Below the pieces are notes generated by a model. It did not search any database. It had not been told where the DNA came from and saw only the letters and a program-made list of their open reading frames with translations. Both the position numbers and the translations under genes were made by a program. A stretch of DNA of 64,000 nucleotides from a virus. Positions 54,541 to 63,267 of the stretch are shown here, piece after piece. The stretch's first letter is position 1. The number at the start of each line of letters is the position of its first letter. The DNA is taken from the IMG/VR virus record IMGVR_UViG_3300034071_000719, positions 1-64,000 of that record; one strand, written 5' to 3'.

Positions 54541-55082
54541 TTTTAGTAAACGGCGATAGTTTTACTGCTGGTGAAGAAAGTGATATTGCCTGGCCGGAGT
54601 TAATTGCTGATACTGTAAATATTGCTGTACCTGGTGCTAGCAATGATTATATACTTAGATCAACAGTTGATTATGTAGATAATAATAAAGTTGATTATGT
54701 AATAATAGCGTGGACTAGCCCCAATCGAATTGAATTACCAAACAAACACCTAACATCTGCTAGTTATAAGAAGTATGGACCAGTGGTTAATAGTGTATTT
54801 GCTGAATGGGATACAGAGTGGGCATATAAGAAATTTATTGCGCAAACTAAATTATTAGATTGTTACTTAACAATGCCGCATTTGTTTGTAAGTACATTTG
54901 ACATACAAACAGTGGCACAAGGTAGTGGGTTAGATTGTTGGCTAGGCTGGCCACACGAAGGATTAGTAGAGTGGATGGGCAACTGTCTAAAAGGTTCTGG
55001 TGGACACCCACTGGAATTAGGACATCAACGAATAGCGGAAAAAATCAATGAACATATTAGGCATCTCGGCTGGGTTTCATGA
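54537..55082 (+). CDS. SGNH hydrolase-like protein, short
   Basis: A 181-residue SGNH protein: block I NGDSFTAG (Ser8), GASNDYI as block III-like and GGHPLELGHQRIA as the His-containing block V. It is shorter than the neighbouring copy but keeps the main motifs. It begins in the stop of the 33-codon gene and ends inside the carbamoyltransferase gene. Confidence 0.75.
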   Translation: MILVNGDSFTAGEESDIAWPELIADTVNIAVPGASNDYILRSTVDYVDNNKVDYVIIAWTSPNRIELPNKHLTSASYKKYGPVVNSVFAEWDTEWAYKKFIAQTKLLDCYLTMPHLFVSTFDIQTVAQGSGLDCWLGWPHEGLVEWMGNCLKGSGGHPLELGHQRIAEKINEHIRHLGWVS

Positions 55083-56538
55083 CGCAGCAATTACATTAAT
55101 CAAAGGCGATGATATTGTCTTTGCAGGTCACGCTGAACGTTATAGCAAAATTAAACACGACCCAAACTTAAACGTTGAAATGCTCAGAGATTGTATATTC
55201 AATTATGGCGAACCTGATTTAATTGCATATTATGAAAGACCGTGGGTTAAAAAGACACGACAACTTTATGCTGGACAATACAGTGAACTAACTAAAGGAT
55301 GGAGTGTACGCAACATGATACACAAAGTCGCTCCGTGGTTAAGTTCTACTCCAATCAAAACATACAATCATCACCTATCACATGCGGCCGCTGGCTTTCA
55401 AACTAGCCCGTTTGATGATGCAACAGTTGTTGTAATTGATGCAATTGGCGAGTGGGATACTATTAGCATATGGTCTGCAAAATATGTCAATGGTAAGGCA
55501 CAATATACAAGAGTGTGGCGCCAATTATACCCACACAGCATCGGCTTAATGTACAGTGCATTTACTAAAGAAGTTGGCCTACGTCCGCTAGATGAAGAAT
55601 ACATTTTAATGGGCATGGCGGGCTGGGCAAAACAAGACACAACACGTTTAAGTGACCAACTTTCAAATTGGTTAGTTGACCACGAGTTTGAGCTAACATT
55701 AAAACATAACTTACATATCGGTCTACCCGACAATGATATAAAAGCAAAATGGAATGACTTTGAGATTGCTAATGCGGCTCAGACATTAACAGAACAATTG
55801 ATACACAATATAATGTATAAAGCAAAAACACTAGCACCTAGTAGTAACTTGGTATACTCGGGCGGTGTTGCGCTTAACTGTAGTGCTAATAGAGATTTAG
55901 GAGAATATTTTGATAACATTTGGATTATGCCCAATCCTGGCGATGCTGGTAGTAGCCTCGGTGCTGCAGCGTTGGCGCACGGTAGCAAACTTAACTGGGT
56001 GGATGCTTTTCTCGGGCATAACATTACTGGCCCTTATCCCTGTACTGATATTGTATCTGCATTAATGACAAACAAGATTGTTGGCGTTGCCAATGGTCGT
56101 GCAGAATTTGGACCAAGAGCGTTGGGCAACAGAAGTTTACTAGCTGACCCACGCGGCCCTGATATTAAAGATGCTGTAAACTTAATTAAACGTCGTCAAC
56201 AGTTTAGACCATTTGCTCCTATAATACTAGAGGAGTTTGTTGATGAGTATTTTGAAATGCCCAATGGATTTAAAACAAGTCCGTACATGCAAACGACTGC
56301 AAAGTGCTTGCGTCCTAACGAATTTCCTGCTATAATACATATAGATGGTACAAGTAGAGTACAGACTGTTCCACGTGATAACAGTGGTATACGTGAACTA
56401 TTGTGTTTATGGTATACATGGACAGGTTGTCCGATGTTGCTTAATACAAGTTTAAATGTACGCGGTGAACCAATGGTAAATGATCGTGCCGATGCAGATC
56501 GCTTTGAAGAACTGTATGGAGTAAAGGTACTAAGTTGA
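55048..56538 (+). CDS. NodU/CmcH-type carbamoyltransferase
   Basis: A 496-residue protein. NILGISAGFHDAAITLI (residues 2-18) is the ASKHA-type start; HHLSHAAAGF (His108, 109, 112) holds the metal-binding histidines; VYSGGVALNCSAN and NPGDAGSSLGAA bind the nucleotide; and RAEFGPRALGNRSLLADPR is the C-terminal YrdC-like/carbamoyl-AMP region. The enzyme uses carbamoyl phosphate and ATP to O-carbamoylate sugars or small molecules. It is shorter than typical bacterial members (560-610). Carbamoylation of a phage or host glycan is the likely use. Confidence 0.9.
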   Translation: MNILGISAGFHDAAITLIKGDDIVFAGHAERYSKIKHDPNLNVEMLRDCIFNYGEPDLIAYYERPWVKKTRQLYAGQYSELTKGWSVRNMIHKVAPWLSSTPIKTYNHHLSHAAAGFQTSPFDDATVVVIDAIGEWDTISIWSAKYVNGKAQYTRVWRQLYPHSIGLMYSAFTKEVGLRPLDEEYILMGMAGWAKQDTTRLSDQLSNWLVDHEFELTLKHNLHIGLPDNDIKAKWNDFEIANAAQTLTEQLIHNIMYKAKTLAPSSNLVYSGGVALNCSANRDLGEYFDNIWIMPNPGDAGSSLGAAALAHGSKLNWVDAFLGHNITGPYPCTDIVSALMTNKIVGVANGRAEFGPRALGNRSLLADPRGPDIKDAVNLIKRRQQFRPFAPIILEEFVDEYFEMPNGFKTSPYMQTTAKCLRPNEFPAIIHIDGTSRVQTVPRDNSGIRELLCLWYTWTGCPMLLNTSLNVRGEPMVNDRADADRFEELYGVKVLS

Positions 56539-56951
56539 AAATATTAATTATGGGATTGCCTGGGTCAGGTAAAACGACCCTCGCTAGCGCACTATTAAAA
56601 TTAATAGATTGTGTATGGTATAATGCCGATGCAGTTAGAAAAAATTACAATGATTGGGATTTTTCTGAAGAAGGCAGACTACGTCAAGCAACACGTATGA
56701 AAACGTTAGCTGATGATAGCAAAGGTCATGTTATATGCGACTTTGTTGCGCCTACTAAAGAGATACGTGATATATTTGATGCCGACTATGTTATATGGGT
56801 CGACACAATTAAAAAAGGTAGATTTAAAGATACAAATAAAGTATTCGAACCACCAACACAATACGACATGCGAGTAATAGAACAAGATGCTGAACGTTGG
56901 GCAACTATTATTGCACATGCCATTTCTATAAAGGAATTAAATGAAAGATAA
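56535..56951 (+). CDS. P-loop kinase, APS-kinase-like
   Basis: A 138-residue protein with Walker A GLPGSGKTT (residues 7-15). WYNADAVRKNYNDWDFSEEGRLRQATRM resembles the DxDxxR...FSxxDR stretch of adenylylsulfate kinases, and FVAPTKEIRDIF then ADYVIWVDT resembles FISPxxxxR and the VDTP strand. APS kinase makes PAPS; the protein is shorter than bacterial CysC (about 200), and the phospho-acceptor Ser is replaced by Ala (FVAP). It may act on another small substrate. It precedes dCMP deaminase with 11-base overlap. Confidence 0.55.
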   Translation: MKILIMGLPGSGKTTLASALLKLIDCVWYNADAVRKNYNDWDFSEEGRLRQATRMKTLADDSKGHVICDFVAPTKEIRDIFDADYVIWVDTIKKGRFKDTNKVFEPPTQYDMRVIEQDAERWATIIAHAISIKELNER

Positions 56952-57441
56952 AATGAAATTAGCACACATGCGCACTGCATTTAATTATGCGGCATGTTCG
57001 AGTGCTGTACGCTTACAAGTTGGGTCAATCATTGTTAAAGATGATGCAATTATCTCTATAGGATACAACGGTCAGCCAAGTGGTTGGGATAACGTGTGTG
57101 AAGAACGAGAATACATGGCAAGTGATGCTGGTGGTTGGCTTGACCCAGATGAAATAGAATCACAGTGGCCATTTGTTGCCGAAGATCAACTTAGATACAG
57201 ATTGAAAACAAAATCAACTGTACTCCACGCAGAGTCAAATGCTATCTCAAAACTTGCTAAACTAAATGGTGGAGCACAAGGTTCAGCAATCTTTATTACA
57301 CATTGCCCTTGCTTAGATTGTGCAAAAACAATTTATCAAGCTGGTATTACAGAAGTGTATTATGCACAATCATACCGCGATACAATAGGCGCTGACTTTT
57401 TAATTAAATGTGGATTAACAGTAGAACAAGTACATGTTTGA
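56941..57441 (+). CDS. dCMP deaminase-family enzyme
   Basis: A 166-residue zinc-dependent deaminase: HAE (His96, Glu98) and HCPCLDCAK (Cys124, Cys127) coordinate the zinc, and the GYNGQPSGWDN region is typical of dCMP deaminases. It converts dCMP to dUMP, feeding ThyA, which is encoded about 5 kb away at 62384-63232. T4 carries the same pair (cd and td). ATP/dCTP regulation cannot be judged from the sequence. Confidence 0.9.
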   Translation: MKDKMKLAHMRTAFNYAACSSAVRLQVGSIIVKDDAIISIGYNGQPSGWDNVCEEREYMASDAGGWLDPDEIESQWPFVAEDQLRYRLKTKSTVLHAESNAISKLAKLNGGAQGSAIFITHCPCLDCAKTIYQAGITEVYYAQSYRDTIGADFLIKCGLTVEQVHV

Positions 57442-60052
57442 TGTGTTTTATAAAGGCGCAAAGCCTAACCTATTTCCTTTTGAACTGCCCGCCGATACAT
57501 TAGAAGAAGCCGCAAGTTTAAGTCGTACTAAGTTCTTTTGGTTCATCGATGGGCAGAATGATTACAATGGATTTGATTTTAATTTCCGTGCAGTACCATG
57601 GGAAGAGCATCAAATACACACTTGGCCAAACCAATGGCAAGTAGATGGCGGCACATACTTTGCTAACAAGTATACTATCCAAGATAAAACACATAACTTT
57701 CATACAGAAACATATACACATCGTTTGCCTAATTTAGATTTCTGGCACATACCCGCTAATATAGATTCTAAAAGTATTAATACAAGATGGGCACCTGACC
57801 CGTTAGATCCGCCTTACATATATCAGTTTCCTGTTAAGTGGGGATGGGATAAAATTGGTGGCCCAGAGTATCGTGTACCTGGTGCAACCGAAATTAAGTT
57901 TGTAGATGATTTCTCTGCTCGTACACTTAGCGATATGTCATTGTGGAATGTACCTGCTAACATTGATAAAGAATCATTTGATTTTAGTTGGGCACCTCAC
58001 CCGGCAGAAGAGCCATACATATATAAATTTCCAACAGTATGGAATGCAGTTGGCGGACCAGAATATCGTGTACCCGGTGCTACAAAAGAAAAGTATATTG
58101 ATGTTGTAGTAGCACGTACATTGCCAGATCGTACACTGTGGACTATACCAGAAGAAGTTAATGCAGATACTGTAGACTTTGGCTGGGTTCCTCATCCGCA
58201 AGACCCTCCTTACATATATCACTTTGGCACAGAATTTCAATCAAGCATTGGCTTAACATATACAATGCCGGACGCAACCGAAGTTAAATTTGCTGGACCT
58301 ATTCCGGAATTAGGACAGCACGATAATCCAGTATTACAAGTGTTAGACATATTCTTTATTGATAAGAGTAATGCCAGTTCTACTGCACGTTACGAAAAGT
58401 TAATTGAACAGTATCCACATGCACAAAAGATACGTTATGTTAATTCGATGATTGATACAATTAAACGTTGTATCGTACGTACAAAGACAAGTAAGTTTTG
58501 GGTTATTAGTAGTGAAAATATCTACGATGACTTTAACTTTGCGTGGCATGCGCAACCGTGGCAAAGTTATATGACACATGTATTTGGTTCACAACATCAG
58601 AAGTGGAGTGACACATACTTAATTAATAAATGGGAATTTGAACGTACAACTACTTGGGCAAACAGCTTAGAGGAATTTCCAAACCTTAACTTCGTACAAG
58701 ATCAAAGTATTGTAATTCCAGATAACTTACATGATATTTACTTTGTAGATCACGGTAACGAAAATGATCAACTTGAACAATTACAAAAGAAACATACCGA
58801 CATTAAAATAACACGCTATGTTGACAACTATCTCGATACCTTTAAACGTATTATGTCAACTGCAACAACAGAACATGTGTGGATAATTAGTAGCCTATGT
58901 GATTACACACGCTTTGACTTTAGTTGGCAACCCGAGCCGTGGCAGAAAGAAATGATACATGTGTTTCCAAGTAACAATCAGGAACGCGGTGACACATTCT
59001 ATATACATGTAGAAAGTTTTAAACTGCAAATGGTTGAGCTTGCATTATTAGATTGGTTTAATGTTATTAACTACTGTAAAGAACAACGTGTACCACGTCT
59101 ACCTATTCCTGTAGTTGAATACAGTGGCGACAACTTAATTGAAGTAATTAAGTCGCATGAATTTAACCATCCGTTTACATGGTTTTATAACTACAAGCTG
59201 GGTGTAGTGTATAACCCGAGCATTTGGTATGCAAAAGACCGTCAAATCGTTGGTTTTTCAGCCGGAAATAGCTATGTTTTGGTGCCTAGAGACGCCAAAT
59301 CTGTTATCAATACACAGGCATACGATTATCCGTATATTACTAAAATGCCTATGTTTAATGAACATGCACTAGATATTATCTATATTAGTAACGGTGAACC
59401 CGAAGCCGAAAAATGGTACAAACATTTAATTAGTACAGTAGATCAAACACGTAGATCAGTTAGACGTGTACAAAATGTTAATGGGCGAGCCAACGCATAC
59501 AAAGCGGCCGCTGAATTAAGTGAAACTCCATGGTTCTTTGCTGTGTTTGCTAAGTTAGAAGTTGTTGAAGACTTTGATTGGGAGTGGCAACCCGACTACT
59601 TGCAAGGTCCTAAGCACTACATATTCCATGCCAAAAATCCAGTCAACGGATTAGAGTATGGACACATGGGTGTAATTGCGTATAACAAGCGTTTAGTGCT
59701 TGAAACAAACGATAGTGGACTTGACTTTACACTAAGCAAAGCACACGCTGTAGTACCTGTATTAAGTGCTATAGCGCATTATAACACTACACCAGAGCTA
59801 ACATGGCGTACTGCATTTAGAGAGTGTATTAAACTACGTGATGATGTACGTAAAGTTGCCGGAGTTGAGAGTGATTACAGACTTGATGAGTGGTTACATA
59901 AAGCAGAAGGTGCTAATGCAGAATGGAGCATTAAGGGCGCAGAAGATGCAATTATGTACTACGATGAAGTCGATGGTGATATGGATAAACTAATGCTGAC
60001 GTTTGAATGGGATTGGCTAAAACAGTATTACGCTACCAAGTACACTCTTTAA
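57434..60052 (+). CDS. Large repeat protein with four GT-like domains and three short repeats
   Basis: An 872-residue protein with two kinds of internal repeat. Type A (about residues 1-95, 304-410, 432-530, 645-800) has an alpha/beta domain ending in FDF.W...PWQ...HVFPS-like segments; the last copy carries AYKAAAELSE and NGLEYGHMG, shared with the protein at 40025. Type B is three tandem units of about 64 residues (96-290) with WAPHP..PYIYKFPT and GGPEYRVPGAT. The function is unknown; the type A domains look like nucleotide-sugar-transferase relatives. The stop overlaps the convergent DegT gene. Confidence 0.5.
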   Translation: MFDVFYKGAKPNLFPFELPADTLEEAASLSRTKFFWFIDGQNDYNGFDFNFRAVPWEEHQIHTWPNQWQVDGGTYFANKYTIQDKTHNFHTETYTHRLPNLDFWHIPANIDSKSINTRWAPDPLDPPYIYQFPVKWGWDKIGGPEYRVPGATEIKFVDDFSARTLSDMSLWNVPANIDKESFDFSWAPHPAEEPYIYKFPTVWNAVGGPEYRVPGATKEKYIDVVVARTLPDRTLWTIPEEVNADTVDFGWVPHPQDPPYIYHFGTEFQSSIGLTYTMPDATEVKFAGPIPELGQHDNPVLQVLDIFFIDKSNASSTARYEKLIEQYPHAQKIRYVNSMIDTIKRCIVRTKTSKFWVISSENIYDDFNFAWHAQPWQSYMTHVFGSQHQKWSDTYLINKWEFERTTTWANSLEEFPNLNFVQDQSIVIPDNLHDIYFVDHGNENDQLEQLQKKHTDIKITRYVDNYLDTFKRIMSTATTEHVWIISSLCDYTRFDFSWQPEPWQKEMIHVFPSNNQERGDTFYIHVESFKLQMVELALLDWFNVINYCKEQRVPRLPIPVVEYSGDNLIEVIKSHEFNHPFTWFYNYKLGVVYNPSIWYAKDRQIVGFSAGNSYVLVPRDAKSVINTQAYDYPYITKMPMFNEHALDIIYISNGEPEAEKWYKHLISTVDQTRRSVRRVQNVNGRANAYKAAAELSETPWFFAVFAKLEVVEDFDWEWQPDYLQGPKHYIFHAKNPVNGLEYGHMGVIAYNKRLVLETNDSGLDFTLSKAHAVVPVLSAIAHYNTTPELTWRTAFRECIKLRDDVRKVAGVESDYRLDEWLHKAEGANAEWSIKGAEDAIMYYDEVDGDMDKLMLTFEWDWLKQYYATKYTL
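57722..58300 (+). repeat. Three tandem coding repeats (about 192-195 bases each)
   Basis: Units begin near 57722, 57917 and 58110, encoding W..PANID, W.PHP..PPYIY.F and GGPEYRVPGATE-like residues. The third is most divergent (IGLTYTMPDATE). The units are in frame, so copy-number change would alter length without breaking the gene. Confidence 0.7.
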
Positions 60053-61124
60053 TAGCATCAACAACTGCTTCAACTTCTGCATCAGTCATCTCAGGATAGA
60101 TTGGTAAACTCAAACACGTTTTACTAAACTGTTCTGCTCCAACTAATACTTCGTGTCCGCCAATTACGCCCATCATGTGCAATGGTGCAGTATAATGTAT
60201 CTTAGTTTCTATGCCCATTGCATGTAAATCTGAGAATAAGCGTGAACGTTCTGGATAGTGTATAACAAACTTATGCCAAGCATGTTCGACATTATGATGT
60301 ATAGGAATCATCTGCACTGGCCCATCTAATTCTTCTGTGTAGTATTCTGCAATGTTCTTACGACGCTGTTGCCACGCATCAAAATGCCGTAACTTAACTA
60401 ACATCTGAGCACAATCAACCTCACTCATTTTGCTGTTAGTACCAACAGTGTAATGTTCCGATACCTTACCGTTATCACGCATATTAAGACATAGTTCAGC
60501 AAACTCGGCATCATCAGTTAGTATCATTCCACCACTGCCATAGTTAGGAAAATTCTTAGTCGGGTCAAAACTTAAACAACTAATGTCGCCTAACTTGCCA
60601 CTCGGAACGCCACGATAATAAGCACCAAACGATTGTGCCGCATCTTCGATTACAGGTATGCGATGACTATTAAAGAACGTAACATACGTTTGTAACTTAT
60701 CGTAGTCAATAATATTACCAAACAAGTTAACGTACATAACAGCCGCAATTTCATCTGGCTCTACCGGTATACTATCGAGATTAATTAACCCTGTTATAGG
60801 GTCAACATCACAAAACACAGGCTCAAATCCAGCTTCGAATACAACATTAACTGTAGCGGCAAAACTTTGACTAGGGATTAGCACTTTATTTTTATGGAAT
60901 AAAGAATAGAAGTCAATAGCTCGTAAAGCAAAGACAAGTGCCTGGGTACAACTATTAACAGCGACAGCATACTTACGTTCTGTTAAGTTAGCAATAGTCT
61001 GTTCAAACGTTTTAGTGTATTGCCCATCTAATACTTGCCCACCGGAATACACCACGTCGGTTACATCAAGTATCTCCTCACGGATTGTTTTATATTGTCG
61101 ATCTACACCAAAGAATGGAATCAT
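60033..61124 (-). CDS. DegT/DnrJ/EryC1 aminotransferase
   Basis: A 363-residue full-length member: SGGQVLDGQYTKTFE near the N terminus, VIEDAAQSFGAYY (Asp161, Gln164), CLSFDPTKNFPNYGSGG with Lys190 as PLP lysine. It transfers an amino group to a keto-sugar nucleotide to make an amino-sugar. It follows an epimerase/dehydratase in the same operon (4-base overlap), the usual pairing in nucleotide amino-sugar synthesis. Its 3' end overlaps the 3' end of the 872-residue gene on the opposite strand by 20 bases. Confidence 0.9.
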   Translation of the reverse strand: MIPFFGVDRQYKTIREEILDVTDVVYSGGQVLDGQYTKTFEQTIANLTERKYAVAVNSCTQALVFALRAIDFYSLFHKNKVLIPSQSFAATVNVVFEAGFEPVFCDVDPITGLINLDSIPVEPDEIAAVMYVNLFGNIIDYDKLQTYVTFFNSHRIPVIEDAAQSFGAYYRGVPSGKLGDISCLSFDPTKNFPNYGSGGMILTDDAEFAELCLNMRDNGKVSEHYTVGTNSKMSEVDCAQMLVKLRHFDAWQQRRKNIAEYYTEELDGPVQMIPIHHNVEHAWHKFVIHYPERSRLFSDLHAMGIETKIHYTAPLHMMGVIGGHEVLVGAEQFSKTCLSLPIYPEMTDAEVEAVVDAIKECTW

Positions 61125-62107
61125 AGCGGAAGTTGGTCACGCCAGTAAGGAGAGAATTTAAACCACTCATGATAACGAGCAAATCCTTCTTCTACGTTAA
61201 CTGTTGGATTGTACCCAAAGTCCGCAACTGCACTAGTAATGCTTAATCTACCACGTGTTGGAAATGCTAAATCACGTTCTGCAACTTCGATACTACCTTT
61301 ACCTGCAATGCTTACAGCAAGTTTAGCGGCATCAAGCAATGTATATTCTGCTTCTGATGAACGTGTAATATTGTAAATTCTATTGTTGGCATTATCGCTT
61401 AATGCGGCTTGAGCAATGCCCATTGCAGTATCTTCAACGTATGTAAAGTCTAGCACCTCATTGGCACCTTTAACTTTTAATACTTCACCACGCATTGCCG
61501 CAAGCATAAACTTACTAACAACTCTATCTTCGATATCCCACGGACCGTATACAGCACTTGGGCGAATGATAGTATGCGCAAAGCAGCCACGGCGAGTATA
61601 ATCAGCTACAAGTTTCTCGCCCATATACTTCATAATGCCGTATTGCCCAATTGGATTACAATCAACATACTCGTCGACACCATCGAACAAGCCATCTTTA
61701 AAGTCACCATATATCATTGAACTGCTAATGTACACAAACTTCTTAATGTTATAACGTGCGCTTGCTTCAAGTAAATTGATTAGGCCCGTGGTCATTACTT
61801 CTGACCCAAGTATTGGATTTTGGCTTACTACATTTTGTCGTGGAAAGCTAGCGAGATGTATTACTAACTCTGGACGTACTGCGCTAAAAATACTGTCGAT
61901 ATGATTAACGCTACATATATCAGTATGTATGACACGTGAGTTAAAACGTTCTTTACGTGAAGATTTAAGATAATTCAATTCCTTTTTTGGTATAAAGCCA
62001 TAGTCTGTTGTAGTGTCAACGACGATGCACTCATGCCCTTGCTGTTCTAATATGCGAGTTACATTATGTCCGATAAACCCTGCACCGCCTGTGATTATTA
62101 TTTTCAT
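61121..62107 (-). CDS. NAD-dependent sugar-nucleotide epimerase/dehydratase
   Basis: A 328-residue extended SDR protein: GGAGFIG (residues 7-13), YISSSMIYG (Ser near 129) and YGIMK (Tyr156, Lys160) provide the NAD site and the catalytic residues. FLD..RTNYG-like regions are replaced with PSAVYGPWD, consistent with a UDP-hexose epimerase or dehydratase-type enzyme. It overlaps DegT downstream and a small unknown gene upstream by 4 bases. It probably makes a keto-sugar for the DegT enzyme. Confidence 0.9.
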   Translation of the reverse strand: MKIIITGGAGFIGHNVTRILEQQGHECIVVDTTTDYGFIPKKELNYLKSSRKERFNSRVIHTDICSVNHIDSIFSAVRPELVIHLASFPRQNVVSQNPILGSEVMTTGLINLLEASARYNIKKFVYISSSMIYGDFKDGLFDGVDEYVDCNPIGQYGIMKYMGEKLVADYTRRGCFAHTIIRPSAVYGPWDIEDRVVSKFMLAAMRGEVLKVKGANEVLDFTYVEDTAMGIAQAALSDNANNRIYNITRSSEAEYTLLDAAKLAVSIAGKGSIEVAERDLAFPTRGRLSITSAVADFGYNPTVNVEEGFARYHEWFKFSPYWRDQLPL

Positions 62108-62439
62108 TTCCAGTCCGTTTGATGCACAAAAAATCGTAGACTATAATCTACATATTGGCGTTCAGTAATATCGCCGTATATAATACACATCTTACCCCAT
62201 GCATAGTATATTTCATCTTCCATAAATGCAAGTTTAATGTCATTATCATCAACCCATTGTGCTTGTGGAGTCAGTTTAAATTCTTCTGCAACCTTCCAAA
62301 ATATCTCATTATTGTGCATGTCGGCAGCTTCATTCATATCCACCATTTTTGTAAAAAACCTAACACGATGAGTATTAACTTCTTTAGATTGCCATCGGTG
62401 CTTTAATGCTTGCGAGTGATTCATAGCCATTGAGTGCAA
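62104..62439 (-). CDS. Small protein of unknown function between ThyA and the epimerase
   Basis: Up to 111 residues from 62439; the ATGs at 62430 and 62424 are also in frame and reduce the long overlap with thyA. The sequence is rich in aromatic and acidic residues (IFWKVAEEFKLTPQAQWVDDNDIKLAFMEDEIYYAW). No known motif is found. It overlaps both neighbours, so it is expected to be translated, with unknown role. Confidence 0.6.
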   Translation of the reverse strand: MHSMAMNHSQALKHRWQSKEVNTHRVRFFTKMVDMNEAADMHNNEIFWKVAEEFKLTPQAQWVDDNDIKLAFMEDEIYYAWGKMCIIYGDITERQYVDYSLRFFVHQTDWK

Positions 62440-63232
62440 AGTCCTTTATAGTAAAGTGATTTATGTCAGTGACATCTGGGTTAATCCAAAGTTGTGGTGC
62501 AGGTAATGGTTCACGTTGCAGTTGTTCGTTTACCTGATCGACATGATTCAAATATATGTGGGCATCACCAAGAACGTGAACGAATTCGCCTACTCCAAGT
62601 CCGCACACTTGGGCAATCATGTGTGTTAGAAGTGAATAGGACGCTATGTTGAAGGGAATTCCCAAAAACATATCGCATGATCGCTGGTATAATTGACACG
62701 ACAACTTATTGTCAGCACTGACATAAAACTGGGCAAAACAGTGACACGGTGGTAGAGCCATAGAGCTTAATTCTCCAGGGTTCCACGCTGTTAGTATATG
62801 TCGTCGTCCGTGTGGGTCTGTTTTAATATTGTGGATAAGTTCTGCTAGTTGATCTACTTCCTTTCCATCTGGTGTTTTCCAATGTCGCCACTGTACACCA
62901 TACACTCGACCTAAGTCGCCTTCGAATGTAGATTTAAGTAGCCAATACGGAGATGTTGCATTGTCTGTCCAGATTGTACGTTTACTCTCGTCACGTGTGC
63001 CATGCAGTATTTCTGCAAGCCTACGTTCATCACCACTACCTTCAATAAACCAAAGTAGTTCAGATACAACAGCCTTCCATGCTAGTTTCTTTGTAGTAAT
63101 AGCAGGAAAGGACTGTGCAAGATTATAACGTTGTTGCATACCGAACACACCAATTGTACCTGTTGATGTGCGGTCTGGTCTTACTGTACCATTGTCTAGT
63201 ACAAATTTGAGTGATTCGAGATAGGTTTTCAT
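62384..63232 (-). CDS. thyA: Thymidylate synthase
   Basis: A 282-residue ThyA with all hallmarks: DRTSTGT (Arg21 region), TTKKLAWKAVVSELLWF, LGRVYGVQWRHW, the catalytic LPPCHC (Cys163), QLYQRSCDMFLGIPFN and GDAHIYLNH. It methylates dUMP to dTMP with methylene-THF. T4's counterpart is td. The ATG matches the usual ThyA start and lies at the expected transcription start of the promoter 63239-63267; no ribosome site is visible, so the mRNA may be leaderless. Confidence 0.95.
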   Translation of the reverse strand: MKTYLESLKFVLDNGTVRPDRTSTGTIGVFGMQQRYNLAQSFPAITTKKLAWKAVVSELLWFIEGSGDERRLAEILHGTRDESKRTIWTDNATSPYWLLKSTFEGDLGRVYGVQWRHWKTPDGKEVDQLAELIHNIKTDPHGRRHILTAWNPGELSSMALPPCHCFAQFYVSADNKLSCQLYQRSCDMFLGIPFNIASYSLLTHMIAQVCGLGVGEFVHVLGDAHIYLNHVDQVNEQLQREPLPAPQLWINPDVTDINHFTIKDFALNGYESLASIKAPMAI

Positions 63233-63238
63233 AATACT

Positions 63239-63267
63239 ATTATAACATAATTATATTAAACGGTCAA
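63239..63267 (-). promoter_or_regulatory. Sigma-70-type promoter for thyA (TTGACC-N17-TATAAT)
   Basis: On the minus strand -35 TTGACC (63262-63267) and -10 TATAAT (63239-63244) are 17 bases apart, close to perfect consensus. The -35 lies in the end of the SGNH-like gene. Transcription should begin at about 63231-63233, at the thyA ATG. Confidence 0.7.
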
